This document shows positions 1 to 9,410 of a stretch of 64,000 nt of DNA, one piece after another (positions within the stretch are counted from its first letter, which is position 1; every line of letters begins with the position of its first letter). The position numbers and the translations under genes were made by a program. The notes under the pieces are model-generated. The model made no database searches. It had not been told where the DNA came from and saw only the letters and a list, made by a program, of their open reading frames with translations. This DNA is from Burkholderia multivorans ATCC BAA-247. GTDB lineage: Bacteria > Pseudomonadota > Gammaproteobacteria > Burkholderiales > Burkholderiaceae. The DNA is taken from contig NZ_CP009832.1 in assembly GCF_000959525.1 (NCBI RefSeq), positions 3,224,001 to 3,288,000 on the forward strand. The letters run 5' to 3'.

Positions 1-514
1 GCAACAGGCCATTGCTGTTCACGCGCCCCGCGACGGTACGCCCGTTACTCATTTCGATCAGGTATGGGTAGCTCCGCGGTATCGTGGTACCGATGCCAAC
101 ACGCACCTGTTCGTCGAAACTGGCGCATATATCGACCTGTGCCCCCGGCGCCTCTTCGACCATCGCAACACTTGCAGCCGAGACCCTTTTGGCTGCCTCC
201 AGCATCGCTCTCTCGTGCGATTCGAAGACCATCATCATGTTACGTTCGGCATAGAAAACCGGCGGCGGATTGCACCCACAGACATTGATATCGCCGCTCA
301 GCGCCCATGGCTGGCCGTTCGACGCGGTGCCTGGCCAGCGTACCCCTGTCGGTGAAATAAACCCTTCCTGATTGCAGGCGGAGCAGTAAGTCTTCATATA
401 AAGCGTGGCGATATTCACGCTCGGCGGCGGGTTCGAATAGGTCATAGTCTCGAGCCCTTCGATAATCACCGCGCTACCGCCTCGATCACCCTTAGCGAGA
501 AAATAGCGAATCAT
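1..514 (-). CDS. PAAR domain-containing protein, 5' part only
   Basis: The gene reads leftward off the window edge, leaving 171 codons from ATG at 514. The N-terminus (MIRYFLAKGDRGGSAVIIEG) and the Cys-containing segments around YCSACNQEG and INVCGCNPPPVF resemble the PAAR-like proteins common in Burkholderia. In that family PAAR domains cap the VgrG spike of a type VI secretion system and often carry a C-terminal effector. About 75 residues follow the PAAR-like part before the edge, and I recognise no toxin domain in them. The start overlaps the stop of the upstream small gene by ATGA, so the two are probably translated together. No other secretion genes are visible here. Confidence 0.75.
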   Translation of the reverse strand, partial: MIRYFLAKGDRGGSAVIIEGLETMTYSNPPPSVNIATLYMKTYCSACNQEGFISPTGVRWPGTASNGQPWALSGDINVCGCNPPPVFYAERNMMMVFESHERAMLEAAKRVSAASVAMVEEAPGAQVDICASFDEQVRVGIGTTIPRSYPYLIEMSNGRTVAGRVNSNGLL

Positions 515-699
515 TCTGTGCCACCTCGGCGAATCACGGCCGCACGTTTCACGACCGTGAAGGTTTCGGCAGATATAGGACCGTTACGGTCCGGACTGTC
601 CATAGAGGTGTCGCCGTTATCCTGTGCGCTAGCAACGCGTTCGGTAAACGCGCCGTTGGTGGCAAAAAGATGGGGTGGCACCGCCCACTTGTTATTCAT
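511..699 (-). CDS. Small hypothetical protein upstream of the PAAR gene
   Basis: This is a 62-residue protein beginning MNNKWAVPPHLFATNGAF. I chose this ATG rather than the in-frame one at 744 because a purine-rich AAAGGAGAT ribosome-binding sequence sits just before it. The protein is polar, with no signal peptide, membrane segment or cysteine. Its stop overlaps the PAAR gene start (ATGA), so a function linked to the PAAR protein, such as an adaptor or translational coupler, is likely. No function is recognised. Confidence 0.6.
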   Translation of the reverse strand: MNNKWAVPPHLFATNGAFTERVASAQDNGDTSMDSPDRNGPISAETFTVVKRAAVIRRGGTE

Positions 700-1009
700 C
701 GGAATCTCCTTTCTCGACGACTCGGCGAAAGTTGCCGCACCCAAATTTGCGCAATCAAGAAAGGAAGCTCAATGAGACGAATTCGAAATACTTATCAATA
801 AGGCCCGCTGCAGTACGGTTACGCAATAACGGACACACTGTTCGAGACGCAGCTGGCCAACTCAGTTGCGACTGGCACTTGTGTTCGACTACACCGGACA
901 CCACGCCGCCCGCTCGGAGCGGCTGCGCTTTTCGCTGTTCAGTAAGATTCGCGACGACGACGTTCTCCTCAAACGTCCGAGCACCGCCCCTGTCGCTACA
1001 ATAAGCGCC

Positions 1010-1933
1010 ATGAACACCCCCACCTCCCCCGACACGCCCGACACCGACGGCGCACACATCGCGCGCAGCCGGCTCGACGCGCACCTGGACGCCGCGCCGC
1101 GCGCGTGGCCGCTCGACATCGTCGCCGCGACCGGCTCGACCAACGCGGACCTCGCCGCCCGCCTGAAGACGCTGCCGCGCACCGCGCACGCACTGCCCGC
1201 GCCGCTCGTGCGCGTCGCGTTCGAGCAGACGGCCGGCCGCGGCCGGCAAGGCCGGCCGTGGTTCGCGCAACCGGGCAACGCGCTGCTGTGTTCGGTCGGC
1301 TGCATCGTGCCGCGCCCCGTCGAGGCGCTCGGCGGCCTGAGCATCGCGATCGGCGTCGCGCTCGCGGAAGGCCTCGCGACGCTGCCGCTCGACGCACGCT
1401 CGCGCGTCGCGCTCAAATGGCCGAACGACCTGCTGCTGACGGCCGCCGACGACGGCGGCACGTCGCGCATCGTCGGCAAGCTCGCCGGGATCCTGATCGA
1501 AACCGTGTGGACCACCGCCGACGCCACCGCCGTCGTGATCGGCTTCGGCATCAACGTGCGCGGCGCGGAAGCCGTCGCCGCGCAGGTCGACGCACTGCGC
1601 GCGCGCGAAGCCGCATTGGCGAGCGGACTGCCGCCGGCAGCCCTGTCGATGGCGTGCGCAAGCGCAAACCTCACCGATACGCTCGCCGCGTCGCTGAACG
1701 CGCTCACGCCCGCACTCGCGCAGTTCGCGACCGACGGGCTCGCGCCGTTCCTGCCGCGCTGGCATGCGCTGCACGCATACGCGGGCCGCGAAGTCGTGCT
1801 GCTCGAACAGGGCGTCGAACGCGCGCGCGGCATCGCGACCGGCATCGATGCGGCCGGCCAGCTGCTGCTCGACACGCCGAACGGCATTCAGGCCATCGCG
1901 GCGGGCGACGTGTCGCTGCGCGAAGCGCAATGA
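1010..1933 (+). CDS. birA: Biotin--[acetyl-CoA-carboxylase] ligase
   Basis: This 307-residue cytosolic enzyme activates biotin to biotinyl-AMP and attaches it to the lysine of biotin carboxyl carrier proteins. Visible motifs are the biotinyl-AMP loop GRGRQGRPW (about residue 75), KWPNDLLL (about 136) and [10 protein letters not shown] with the family's conserved lysine. The sequence enters the ligase domain almost at once (ATGSTNADL near residue 45), so the DNA-binding helix-turn-helix of E. coli BirA is absent and it should not act as the bio repressor. An in-frame ATG at 866 exists, but the extension is unlike the family. The stop overlaps the coaX start by ATGA. The biotin genes lie 30 kb downstream. 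Confidence 0.93.
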   Translation: MNTPTSPDTPDTDGAHIARSRLDAHLDAAPRAWPLDIVAATGSTNADLAARLKTLPRTAHALPAPLVRVAFEQTAGRGRQGRPWFAQPGNALLCSVGCIVPRPVEALGGLSIAIGVALAEGLATLPLDARSRVALKWPNDLLLTAADDGGTSRIVGKLAGILIETVWTTADATAVVIGFGINVRGAEAVAAQVDALRAREAALASGLPPAALSMACASANLTDTLAASLNALTPALAQFATDGLAPFLPRWHALHAYAGREVVLLEQGVERARGIATGIDAAGQLLLDTPNGIQAIAAGDVSLREAQ

Positions 1934-2718
1934 GCGAACCGCATCTGCTGATCGATGCCGGCAACAGCCGCATCAAATGGGCGCTCGCCGATGCGCAGCG
2001 CACGCTGGTGCGCACCGGCGCGTTCGGCCATACGCGCGACGGCGGCGCCGATCCCGACTGGGCCGACCTGCCGCGTCCGCGCGGCGCATGGATCTCGAAC
2101 GTGGCGGGCGCCGATGTCGGCGCGCGGCTCGATGCGCTGCTCGATGCCCACTGGCCGGGGCTGCCGCGCACGACGATCCGGTCGCGGCCCGCGCAATGCG
2201 GCGTGACGAACGGGTACACGACGCCGGAACAGCTCGGCAGCGATCGCTGGGCCGGGTTGATCGGCGCACGCGCGGCGTTTCCGGACGAACATCTGCTGAT
2301 CGCGACGTTCGGCACCGCGACGACGCTCGAGGCGCTGCGCGCGGACGGCCGTTTCACCGGCGGGCTGATCGCGCCGGGCTGGGCGCTGATGATGCGCGCG
2401 CTCGGCACGCATACCGCGCAGTTGCCGACGCTGACGACCGACATCGCGAGCGGCCTGCTCGCCGATGCACAGGCGCAGCCGTTCCAGGTCGACACGCCGC
2501 GCTCGTTGTCGGCCGGCTGCCTCTACGCGCAGGCGGGGCTGATCGAGCGCGCGTGGCGCGATCTCGCGGCGGCCTGGCAGGCACCGGTGCGGCTCGTGCT
2601 GGCCGGCGGCGCGGCCGACGAGATCGCGCGCGCGCTGACGCTGCCGCATACGCGGCACGACGCGCTGATCCTGTCCGGCCTCGCGCTGATTGCCGCCGAA
2701 GCGAGCGCGCAGGACTGA
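1930..2718 (+). CDS. coaX: Type III pantothenate kinase
   Basis: This 262-residue enzyme phosphorylates pantothenate in the first step of coenzyme A synthesis. The N-terminal phosphate-binding motif [13 protein letters not shown], the central [16 protein letters not shown] and the [12 protein letters not shown] segment are typical of the type III (CoaX) ASKHA-fold family. It starts inside the birA stop codon (ATGA overlap), an arrangement common in betaproteobacteria, so the two genes are translationally coupled. Confidence 0.95.
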   Translation: MSEPHLLIDAGNSRIKWALADAQRTLVRTGAFGHTRDGGADPDWADLPRPRGAWISNVAGADVGARLDALLDAHWPGLPRTTIRSRPAQCGVTNGYTTPEQLGSDRWAGLIGARAAFPDEHLLIATFGTATTLEALRADGRFTGGLIAPGWALMMRALGTHTAQLPTLTTDIASGLLADAQAQPFQVDTPRSLSAGCLYAQAGLIERAWRDLAAAWQAPVRLVLAGGAADEIARALTLPHTRHDALILSGLALIAAEASAQD

Positions 2719-2808
2719 CGGGCCGCGTACGCGTGCCGCAGCCGCGACGCGGACGAAAACCGGCCGCACGGGGCCGCTTCAACTGAATGACGACAGGGAG
2801 TTTCGACG

Positions 2809-3054
2809 ATGCTGCGCTGGCTGATCGCTGTTCTCTTTCTCGCCAACCTGATCGCGTTCGCGCTCGCGACCGAGATGGTCGGGCCGCGGCCGGCCGCCGG
2901 CGCGCGCGAACCGGGCGTAGTCGCGCGCCAGGTACGCGCCGATGCGCTGCGCGCGACACCGCTTGCGCAAGCGACCGATCAACCGGTCGTCGGCGGGCCG
3001 ATCGCGCCGCCGGCCGTGGCGACGGAGCCGCTGGCCGCGTCGTCGCCGCGCTAG
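2809..3054 (+). CDS. Small single-pass membrane protein, function unknown
   Basis: This 81-residue protein has one hydrophobic segment at its N-terminus (LRWLIAVLFLANLIAFALA, residues 2-20) followed by an Ala/Pro-rich tail that would face the periplasm. A GGGAG ribosome-binding sequence precedes the ATG. It follows birA-coaX by 90 bp and ends 10 bp before the convergent hldE2. The anchor-plus-linker plan recalls the N-terminus of SPOR-domain proteins, but no SPOR domain is present, so it may be a shortened relative. That last point is inference. Confidence 0.6.
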   Translation: MLRWLIAVLFLANLIAFALATEMVGPRPAAGAREPGVVARQVRADALRATPLAQATDQPVVGGPIAPPAVATEPLAASSPR

Positions 3055-3064
3055 CGCGCGGGCG

Positions 3065-3547
3065 TCACTGTTGCGCGCGCACCTTCTTCAACAGCGCGGT
3101 CGTCGAGCGATCGTGCTCGAACGGAATCGCGAGCGCGCGGCCGCCCCAGCCGCGCACGAGCGCCGATTCGGGCAGCGCGTCCATGTCGTAGTCGCCGCCC
3201 TTCACGAGGACGTCCGGATGAACCGCTTCGATCAGCGACACCGGCGTCTTTTCCTCGAACTTCACGACCCAGTCGACGCTTTCCAGCGCCGCGAGCAGCG
3301 CCATCCGGTCGTCTTCGCGGTTGATCGGGCGGTCGTCGCCCTTGCCGAGCATGCGCACCGACGCGTCGCTGTTCACGCCGACGATCAGGCACGCGCCGAG
3401 CGCCTTCGCATCGGCGAGATAGGTGACGTGGCCGCGATGCAGGATGTCGAACACGCCGTTCGTGAAGACGACGGGCGCCGGCAGCGATGCGCGCAGCGCG
3501 ACGAGTGCGTCGCGGGTGATCAGCTTGCGTTCGAAGGAAGCGGGCAT
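3065..3547 (-). CDS. hldE2/rfaE2: D-glycero-beta-D-manno-heptose 1-phosphate adenylyltransferase
   Basis: This 160-residue nucleotidyltransferase makes ADP-heptose for the lipopolysaccharide inner core. The signature is FTNGVFDILHRGHVTYL with the H-R-G-H motif at residues 37-40; INREDDRMALL and VKGGDYDMDALPE also match the family. It corresponds to the C-terminal half of bifunctional E. coli HldE. The kinase half is a separate gene in many betaproteobacteria and is not in this window. It lies downstream of, and in the same direction as, the ferritin-like gene, with a terminator between them. Confidence 0.93.
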   Translation of the reverse strand: MPASFERKLITRDALVALRASLPAPVVFTNGVFDILHRGHVTYLADAKALGACLIVGVNSDASVRMLGKGDDRPINREDDRMALLAALESVDWVVKFEEKTPVSLIEAVHPDVLVKGGDYDMDALPESALVRGWGGRALAIPFEHDRSTTALLKKVRAQQ

Positions 3548-3632
3548 GATGAAAGTCGGGCGGATGGGATGAAACGGATCGAGCGGGACGTCCTGCGCGC
3601 CGCAGGCGCAATCGGCCCGCGCGATGCCTGAG

Positions 3633-3664
3633 AAAAAGCCCGTCGGGCAGGCCGGACGGGCTTC
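3633..3664 (-). terminator. Rho-independent terminator of the ferritin-like gene
   Basis: On the minus strand, AAGCCCGTC and GACGGGCTT arms enclose a short GC loop and are followed by a T run. It lies 60 bp beyond the stop at 3723 and before the hldE2 start, so it separates the two leftward genes. Confidence 0.7.
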
Positions 3665-3722
3665 GGATCGCGGGCGCCGCGCGGGCCGAGCGGATGCGCC
3701 CGCCGCCGCGCCGCGACGGCCG

Positions 3723-4598
3723 TCAGGCCGGTTGCGCGGACGACGAACCGCTTTCCGACTGCAGACGGTTCGTGACTTCCTTGCGGTAACGGTTCAGTTC
3801 CTGCGCGGTCGCGAACGTGCGCTCGAACAGGATCGACAGGTTGTGCAGGATGCGGTCGACGACCTTCTTCTCCCACTCGCCGTCGAAGCGGATCTGCTCG
3901 TCGAGCCAGCGCTCGAGCCATTCCGGATCGGGCAGGCGGGACTGCACGGTGTCGCGCGGGAACAGCGCCTGGTTTACGTGCAGGTTCGTCGGGTGCAGCG
4001 GCTTCTCGGTGCGGCGCGCCGACGCCATCAGCACGCCGATCTTCGCGAACGCCGCGCGCGCGACGTCGCCGCAATTGTTCAACGCCTTCTTCATGTAGCG
4101 CAGATACGCGCCGCCGTGACGCGCTTCGTCGCGCGAGATCGTCTCGTAGATGTGCTTGATCACCGGCTCGGTGTGCCAGTCGGCCGCGCAGCGATACCAG
4201 TGGTTCAGACGGATTTCGCCGCAGAAGTGCAGCATCAGCGTCTCGAGCGGCGGCGCCGGGTCGAACTCGAAGCGCACCGCGTGCAGTTCTTCCTCGGTCG
4301 GCACGAGCTCCGGCTTGAAGCGGCGCAGGTATTCCATCAGCACGAGCGAATGCTTCTGCTCCTCGAAGAACCACACGCTCATGAACGCGGAAAAATCGCT
4401 GTCGTGCTGGTTGTCGCGCAGGAACATTTCCGTCGCCGGCAGCGCCGACCACTCGGTGATCGCATTCATCTTGATCGTCTTCGCCTGCTCGTCGGTGAGC
4501 AGCGAAGCGTCAAACTTGTCCCACGGAATGTCTTTCTCCATGTCCCAGCGGACAGCTTCGAGCGATCGGTAAAGTTCCGGATAAAGCATGGTGTTCAT
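3723..4598 (-). CDS. Ferritin-like diiron domain protein
   Basis: This is a 291-residue, largely helical soluble protein. Two E-x-x-H motifs, E80-Q-K-H83 and E158-A-R-H161, with further acidic residues (E57, E128, E152) in helical context, are the expected ligands of a ferritin-like diiron centre. Related betaproteobacterial proteins are annotated as ferritin-like, and the fold also includes acyl-ACP desaturases and other diiron oxidases; the substrate cannot be read from sequence. I chose ATG 4598 because a GGGGTGGG purine tract precedes it and the longer frame up to 4979 is of non-family composition. It is a single-gene unit. Confidence 0.7.
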   Translation of the reverse strand: MNTMLYPELYRSLEAVRWDMEKDIPWDKFDASLLTDEQAKTIKMNAITEWSALPATEMFLRDNQHDSDFSAFMSVWFFEEQKHSLVLMEYLRRFKPELVPTEEELHAVRFEFDPAPPLETLMLHFCGEIRLNHWYRCAADWHTEPVIKHIYETISRDEARHGGAYLRYMKKALNNCGDVARAAFAKIGVLMASARRTEKPLHPTNLHVNQALFPRDTVQSRLPDPEWLERWLDEQIRFDGEWEKKVVDRILHNLSILFERTFATAQELNRYRKEVTNRLQSESGSSSAQPA

Positions 4599-5048
4599 GA
4601 TGGTCCCACCCCTGTTCTGCGCAATGCGACTTCTTTCAACGTGACTGATGCCGCGCGGGCGCATGCGCGCCTTGTGCAGCCAAGACTCAAATTTTACGCG
4701 GGAAACCGGCCTCCCGGACGCTGCTTGCGCGTCCGGCAGCCGGGCGGCCGCGTGCCGCCGTGGTACACGCCGCCGCCACGCTCCGCTCGAACGGAACCGG
4801 CCGCGCGTGCCTGAATTGGGGGGCCGGCGCTGGCCGGCTCGCTGGCGAACCCGCGCCCGTTCCGGTCGCCCGAACGGGCTCCCCGTACGGCTGCCGGCGC
4901 GGCGGGCTGCTCGATATGGTGTATTCGGCGGCGGCCATGATAGCACGCACGCATGACCGTTCCGCGACGCGCACGGCACCGCGCCGAGCGGCGTGCAGGT
5001 GCGGCGATCGGTCGCGGTAGCGCGTCGCGAATCCGCAACCGTGACGTG
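4599..5048. other. Intergenic region without a recognised gene
   Basis: These 450 bp lie between the patatin 3' end and the ferritin-like gene, and must hold the promoter of the latter. All open frames here are GC-driven shadows without family resemblance. I see no strong terminator, RNA gene or repeat. Confidence 0.5.
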
Positions 5049-6455
5049 TCAGACCCGCATTTCGCCGGCCGCACGATCGTCGCCGACGCGGGCATCGGGC
5101 GCCGTTGCGCTGGCGTCGCGCGTTTCGGCGGCGGGCACGTCGGAGGGCGCATCGCCGCGAGCCGCCGAGCTGCCGACCGCCGAGCTGCCGACCGTCGAGC
5201 TGCCGACCGTCGAGCCGCCGACCGCGGAGCCGCCGACCATCGAGCCGCCGCCCGCCATCGCACCGCCCGCCATGCCGCCGTTCCCCATTCCGCCGCCATC
5301 CGCCGCGGCGATCCACGCCGCAAGCGTGTCGCGCTGCGCGCGCCCGTCGCGGTAGCCGAGCTCGATCAGTTCGCGCGTGAACGGCTCCTCGAACAGCAGA
5401 TAGCTCGCGAACGACGCACCGGCCGGCTGGCTGCCGCCGATCGCGCCGAGCAGCCCGCGCATCGTCGCCGGCATCTGCTTCAGGTGCTTCGCGGCGATCA
5501 GCTCGATGCGCTCGGACGGCGCGATCGCGAGCACGTCGACGTGCCGCCAGCCGCTGTCGACTTCGACCTGATGCGGCAGGTGCTCGATCATCCGGTTGAT
5601 GTGCTCGATCCGTTCGATGTCCGAGCCGATCGAGTCGAGGAACACGCTCGCGAGCACCTGCTGGCCGATCTGCGCGAGCGTCGGATAGCCGCGCGCGCGG
5701 CCCGCCCCGTTCGCGGCGGGGATTTCCGGGCGCGGATCGGCAGCGCCGACGACGACGATGCGCTGCGCGCCGAAGTGGATCGCCGGAGACAGCGGCGCGA
5801 TCTGCCGGATCGAGCCGTCGCCGAAGTACTCAATCTGTCCGTCGAGCACGAGCGGCACGGCGGGGAACACGAACGGAATCGCCGACGAGGCGAGCAGGTG
5901 CGACGCCGACAGATCGACGAGCCGCGCGGTGCGCTGCGCGCGCCGCCATGCCTGGATCGGCTCGGCCGCCTGGTAGAAGGTCAGGTGGCGGCCGCTCGAA
6001 TAGCTGAGCGCCGTCACCGCGAGCGCATGCAGCAGGCGCGCTTCGAGCATCTGCTCGATCCGGTGGAAGCTGAGCTCGCGCTGCAGCAGATGCGCGAGCG
6101 GCGTGTTGTCGAGCAGCCCGCGCGGCGAGCGGCGCGCGGCCCAGCCGAACGTCATCGTCGCGAGCCAGCGTGCGCCGGCCGCCGCGATGCCGAGCCAGTC
6201 GGTGCGATACACGTAGTCGGCGCGCAGATGCTCCCAGAACTCGAGCAACCGCCGCACGCCGTGCGAAAAGTCGTCCGCGTGGCTCGCGATCGACGTCGCG
6301 TTGATCGCGCCGGCCGACGATCCGCAGACGACCGCGAACGGCAGCGTATGCCGATGCGGATCGGCCTCGCGCGCGATCTCGGCCAGTGCCTTCAGCACGC
6401 CGACCTGATACGCGGCGCGCGCGCCGCCTCCCATCAGAACGAGCGCGAGTCGCAT
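5049..6455 (-). CDS. Patatin-like phospholipase
   Basis: This 468-residue hydrolase of the patatin family would cleave acyl esters, probably phospholipids. The oxyanion loop GGGARA is at residues 9-14, the nucleophile elbow GSSAG at 45-49 (Ser47) and the catalytic D-G at 213-214, so the Ser-Asp dyad is complete. The last ~90 residues form a Gly/Ser/Ala-rich tail with a five-residue repeat (S-T/A-V-G-S/G) encoded by a 15 bp tandem repeat. No signal peptide is seen. It lies 21 bp downstream of phaM in the same direction and may be cotranscribed with it. The family includes both lipid-turnover enzymes and secreted toxins. Confidence 0.85.
   Translation of the reverse strand: MRLALVLMGGGARAAYQVGVLKALAEIAREADPHRHTLPFAVVCGSSAGAINATSIASHADDFSHGVRRLLEFWEHLRADYVYRTDWLGIAAAGARWLATMTFGWAARRSPRGLLDNTPLAHLLQRELSFHRIEQMLEARLLHALAVTALSYSSGRHLTFYQAAEPIQAWRRAQRTARLVDLSASHLLASSAIPFVFPAVPLVLDGQIEYFGDGSIRQIAPLSPAIHFGAQRIVVVGAADPRPEIPAANGAGRARGYPTLAQIGQQVLASVFLDSIGSDIERIEHINRMIEHLPHQVEVDSGWRHVDVLAIAPSERIELIAAKHLKQMPATMRGLLGAIGGSQPAGASFASYLLFEEPFTRELIELGYRDGRAQRDTLAAWIAAADGGGMGNGGMAGGAMAGGGSMVGGSAVGGSTVGSSTVGSSAVGSSAARGDAPSDVPAAETRDASATAPDARVGDDRAAGEMRV
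5167..5256 (+). repeat. 15 bp tandem repeat in the patatin 3' end
   Basis: Six consecutive 15 bp units beginning GAGCTGCCGACC or GAGCCGCCGACC encode, on the minus strand, the repeating GSTVGSSTVGSSAVG tail. The unit length keeps frame, so copy-number change would lengthen or shorten the tail without disrupting the gene. Confidence 0.8.
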
Positions 6456-6476
6456 GATCGGCCTGCTAGTCGCGCA

Positions 6477-7271
6477 TCACGTCGCGCGTTTCGGCGGACG
6501 CGTTTCGGGCGACGAAGCGGCTGCCGCGCGCGCCGCCGCCGAGCCGGCCGGCTTCGCGCGCTTCGCCGCCGGCTTGCGCGGCGCGGCCGCGGCCGCGGGT
6601 GCGGGCTCGGGTGTGGACTCCGGTGCGTCGCCCGGCTCCTCGGCGCCTTCCGCGGCGGCCGCGCCATCGGGCGACGCCGCGCCGGGCGCCATTCCGGGCT
6701 GCGCCATCGCGAGGCTCGCGAGCTGATTGAACTGCGCCTGCAGCAGGTTCCACCAGCCGGCCGGATCGAACGACTGATTCGGCTGCTGCGCGGCGTCGCG
6801 CTCCGGCGGCGCATCGGCGCCGGCCGACGCGTCGCCCGCCTGCGGCTTCGGCTGCGCGGTCTCGCCGAGCGGCGCGGTCGCGGCCTTGGCCGCCGCGACG
6901 GCCGCATCCTCGGCCGCCGACATCGAACTCTGCGCGAACGCGCCGAACGCCCGCAGCGTCGCGAGCGTCGCGCGCTGCACTTCGAGCGCCTGGATCGCGG
7001 ACTGCAGCATGCCGAGGTTCAGCTTCAGCCATTGCTCGACCGCGCGCAGATCGGTGATCCGCTTGTCGAGTTCCTCGACGTTCGTGAGCGGCGCCATCAT
7101 GTCGGACATGCTCGACAGCGACGGCGGCAGCCCGGACGCGGCGCCCGGAAACGGCGCCATCGCGCCGAACGGCGACATCCGCATCATGTCCCACATGCGC
7201 TCGAGCATGTCGGCGGGCTTGAAGCCGGCAAAGCCGGCGAAGGGGTTGGAGCCGGGGGCATCGGTCGTCAT
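6477..7271 (-). CDS. phaM: PhaM-type polyhydroxyalkanoate granule regulatory protein
   Basis: This 264-residue protein begins MTTDAPGSNPFAGFAGFKPADMLERMWDMM and has the N-terminal region typical of PhaM (LTNVEELDKRITDLRAVEQWLKLNL). The Ala/Pro-rich C-terminus has basic KPAAKRAKPA-type motifs like the DNA-binding tail of Ralstonia PhaM. In Ralstonia eutropha, PhaM activates PHA synthase and tethers granules to the nucleoid. The same role is inferred here. Upstream ATG 7319 is possible, but the family starts at MTTD. It sits between the enoyl-CoA hydratase gene and the patatin gene, all leftward. Confidence 0.85.
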   Translation of the reverse strand: MTTDAPGSNPFAGFAGFKPADMLERMWDMMRMSPFGAMAPFPGAASGLPPSLSSMSDMMAPLTNVEELDKRITDLRAVEQWLKLNLGMLQSAIQALEVQRATLATLRAFGAFAQSSMSAAEDAAVAAAKAATAPLGETAQPKPQAGDASAGADAPPERDAAQQPNQSFDPAGWWNLLQAQFNQLASLAMAQPGMAPGAASPDGAAAAEGAEEPGDAPESTPEPAPAAAAAPRKPAAKRAKPAGSAAARAAAASSPETRPPKRAT

Positions 7272-7346
7272 ACGGGCATCCTGATTGGACTGGGGAGCAC
7301 GCGGCCGGCATCCGAGCACGATCGCGTGTTTCGATCATAGCGCGCG

Positions 7347-8174
7347 TCAGAACGGCGCGTCGCCGGGAAACGCGGGCGGGCGCCGCTCGCGCAGCGAACG
7401 GAGGCCCTCCTGCACGTCGGGCCCCGAAAAGCCCATGAATTCCAGCGCGAGCGACGTATCGAAGGTCGGCCCGGCCGTGCGCAGCCAGTTGTTGAGCGCG
7501 TACTTCGTCCAGCGGATCGCCGACTGCGACCCGTTCGCGAGCCGCTCGGCCACCTCGTAGGCCTTCGGCACCAGATCGGCCGGCTCGACCGCGAGCGACA
7601 CGAGGCCGATGCGCTCCGCCTCTTCGCCGCTCACCGGCTCGCACAGCATCAGGTAGTACTTCGCCTTCGCCATCCCGCACAGCAGCGGCCACACGATCGC
7701 CGCGTGATCGCCGGCCGCGACGCCGAGCCGCGTATGGCCGTCGATGATCCGCGCATCCTTCGCGGCGATCGAGATGTCGGCGAGCAGCCCCGCGACGAGC
7801 CCCGCGCCGACCGCCGGGCCGTGCATCGCGGACACGATCGGCTTGCTGCAGTTGATCACGTTGTAGACGAGGTCGCGCGCTTCGCGCCATACGCGGGCGC
7901 GCACGTCGTAGTCGTTGGCCATCGCTTCGACGAGCGCGAGATCGCCGCCCGCCGAGAAGCCCTTGCCTTCGCCGCGAATCACGGCGACGCGCGTGTCGGG
8001 ATCGCGATCGACGTCGCGCCAGATGTCCGCGAGCTCGCGATGCATCTGCGCGTTCGCGGTCGCGAGGCCGCTGCGGTTCGCGCCCTCGCCGCTCATCACG
8101 ATGTCGAGCACGCCGTGTTCGCGGCGCGTCACCTTCAATGCTTGATAACCGCCGTACGCGGCGAGATCGGCCAT
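7347..8174 (-). CDS. Enoyl-CoA hydratase/isomerase family protein
   Basis: This 275-residue crotonase-fold enzyme acts on a CoA thioester. The two oxyanion-hole segments are visible: [16 protein letters not shown] and [17 protein letters not shown]. The exact reaction (hydration, isomerisation, dehalogenation) is not decided by sequence. ATG 8174 is chosen because the protein then begins at family length; the longer frame from 8336 adds a basic, non-homologous stretch. It lies 75 bp upstream of phaM in the same direction, which suggests a link between fatty-acid oxidation and PHA metabolism. Confidence 0.85.
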   Translation of the reverse strand: MADLAAYGGYQALKVTRREHGVLDIVMSGEGANRSGLATANAQMHRELADIWRDVDRDPDTRVAVIRGEGKGFSAGGDLALVEAMANDYDVRARVWREARDLVYNVINCSKPIVSAMHGPAVGAGLVAGLLADISIAAKDARIIDGHTRLGVAAGDHAAIVWPLLCGMAKAKYYLMLCEPVSGEEAERIGLVSLAVEPADLVPKAYEVAERLANGSQSAIRWTKYALNNWLRTAGPTFDTSLALEFMGFSGPDVQEGLRSLRERRPPAFPGDAPF

Positions 8175-8292
8175 GCGCTGCTCCTGGGTCGAGGCTGTCG
8201 AATCGAGTGTAGTCAAGCCCGCGCGCGCAAACATCGGGCGAAACCCGGCGCGGGCCGGCCCGGCGACCGTGCGTCGCCGCACACCGCACGCG

Positions 8293-9285
8293 TCACGCGA
8301 CGCCGTCGGGCGGCGCGACCGACTGCTCGATCGCACCGAAGATCGACTTGCCGGCCGGATCGAACATCTCGATGCGCACGGTGTCGCCGTAGCGCATGAA
8401 TTCCGTCTGCGGCGCGCCGTGCTCGATCGTCTCGAGGCAGCGCTTCTCGGCGATGCAGCAGTAGCCGCGCTTCGCGTCCTTGTTCGATACGGTACCGGAG
8501 CCGACGATCGAGCCCGCGCGCAGATTGCGCGTCTTCGCCGCGTGCGCGATCAGCTGGCCGAAATGAAACACCATGTCGGTGCCCGCGTCGGGCTGGCCGA
8601 CCTTCTTGCCGTTCCAGTGGACGATCATCGGGCGGTGCACGCGGCCTTCGCTCCACGCGTCGCCGAGTTCGTCCGGCGTCACCGCGACCGGCGCGAACGC
8701 GGTCGCGGGCTTGCTCTGGAAGAAGCCGAATCCCTTCGCGAGCTCGGCCGGGATCAGGTTGCGCAGCGACACGTCGTTCACGAGCGTGATGAGCCGCACG
8801 GCCTTCAACGCCTCGTCCGGCGAGGCGCTCATCGGCACGTCGCCCGTGATCACCGCGACTTCCGCTTCGAAATCGATGCCCCACGCTTCGGACGGACACA
8901 CGATGTCGTCGCGCGCGCCGAGGAAATCGTCGCTGCCGCCCTGGTACATCAGCGGATCGGTCCAGAACTCGGGCGGCATCTCGGCGCCGCGCGCGCGACG
9001 CACGAGCTCGACGTGGTTCACGTACGCGGAGCCGTCCGCCCACTGGAACGCGCGCGGCAGCGGCGCCATGCAGTGAGCGGGATCGAACGGAAACGCGCGG
9101 CGCGCGCGGCCGTGATTCAGCGCGTCGTACAGCTCGCGCAGCTGCGGCGCGTAGAACGCCCAGTCGTCGAGGACGCGCTGCAGCGTCGGTGCGATCGTGT
9201 CGGCGATCGCCGCGGTGTGCAGGTCGCGCGACACGACGATCAGCTGGCCGTCGCGCGTGCCGTCCTTCAGCGAAGCAAGTTTCAT
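8293..9285 (-). CDS. Fumarylacetoacetate hydrolase family protein
   Basis: This 330-residue FAH-fold enzyme is a metal-dependent hydrolase or decarboxylase of aromatic-degradation type. The segment [20 protein letters not shown] carries the acidic Mg2+ ligands, and [40 protein letters not shown] is characteristic of the fumarylacetoacetase C-terminal domain. It faces the IclR regulator gene across 125 bp, the usual arrangement for a regulator and its target, so an aromatic-acid breakdown product may be the substrate. The other pathway genes are absent from the window. Confidence 0.87.
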   Translation of the reverse strand: MKLASLKDGTRDGQLIVVSRDLHTAAIADTIAPTLQRVLDDWAFYAPQLRELYDALNHGRARRAFPFDPAHCMAPLPRAFQWADGSAYVNHVELVRRARGAEMPPEFWTDPLMYQGGSDDFLGARDDIVCPSEAWGIDFEAEVAVITGDVPMSASPDEALKAVRLITLVNDVSLRNLIPAELAKGFGFFQSKPATAFAPVAVTPDELGDAWSEGRVHRPMIVHWNGKKVGQPDAGTDMVFHFGQLIAHAAKTRNLRAGSIVGSGTVSNKDAKRGYCCIAEKRCLETIEHGAPQTEFMRYGDTVRIEMFDPAGKSIFGAIEQSVAPPDGVA

Positions 9286-9410
9286 AAGGGAATCTGCCGT
9301 TGTGGTGACGATGGAGGGAATCTATTTTACGATGGTGAATCCGCGCGGCGCGGGAGTCTCTCGCGCGCCGCTTCCGTCCCGATCCTTGCCGCGTTCCGCG
9401 CCCTGCTTCC

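Noticed and set aside
755-1930. 391-codon reverse frame over birA
   Set aside because: BirA on the plus strand has all ligase motifs; the reverse frame is Arg-rich without homology-like features.
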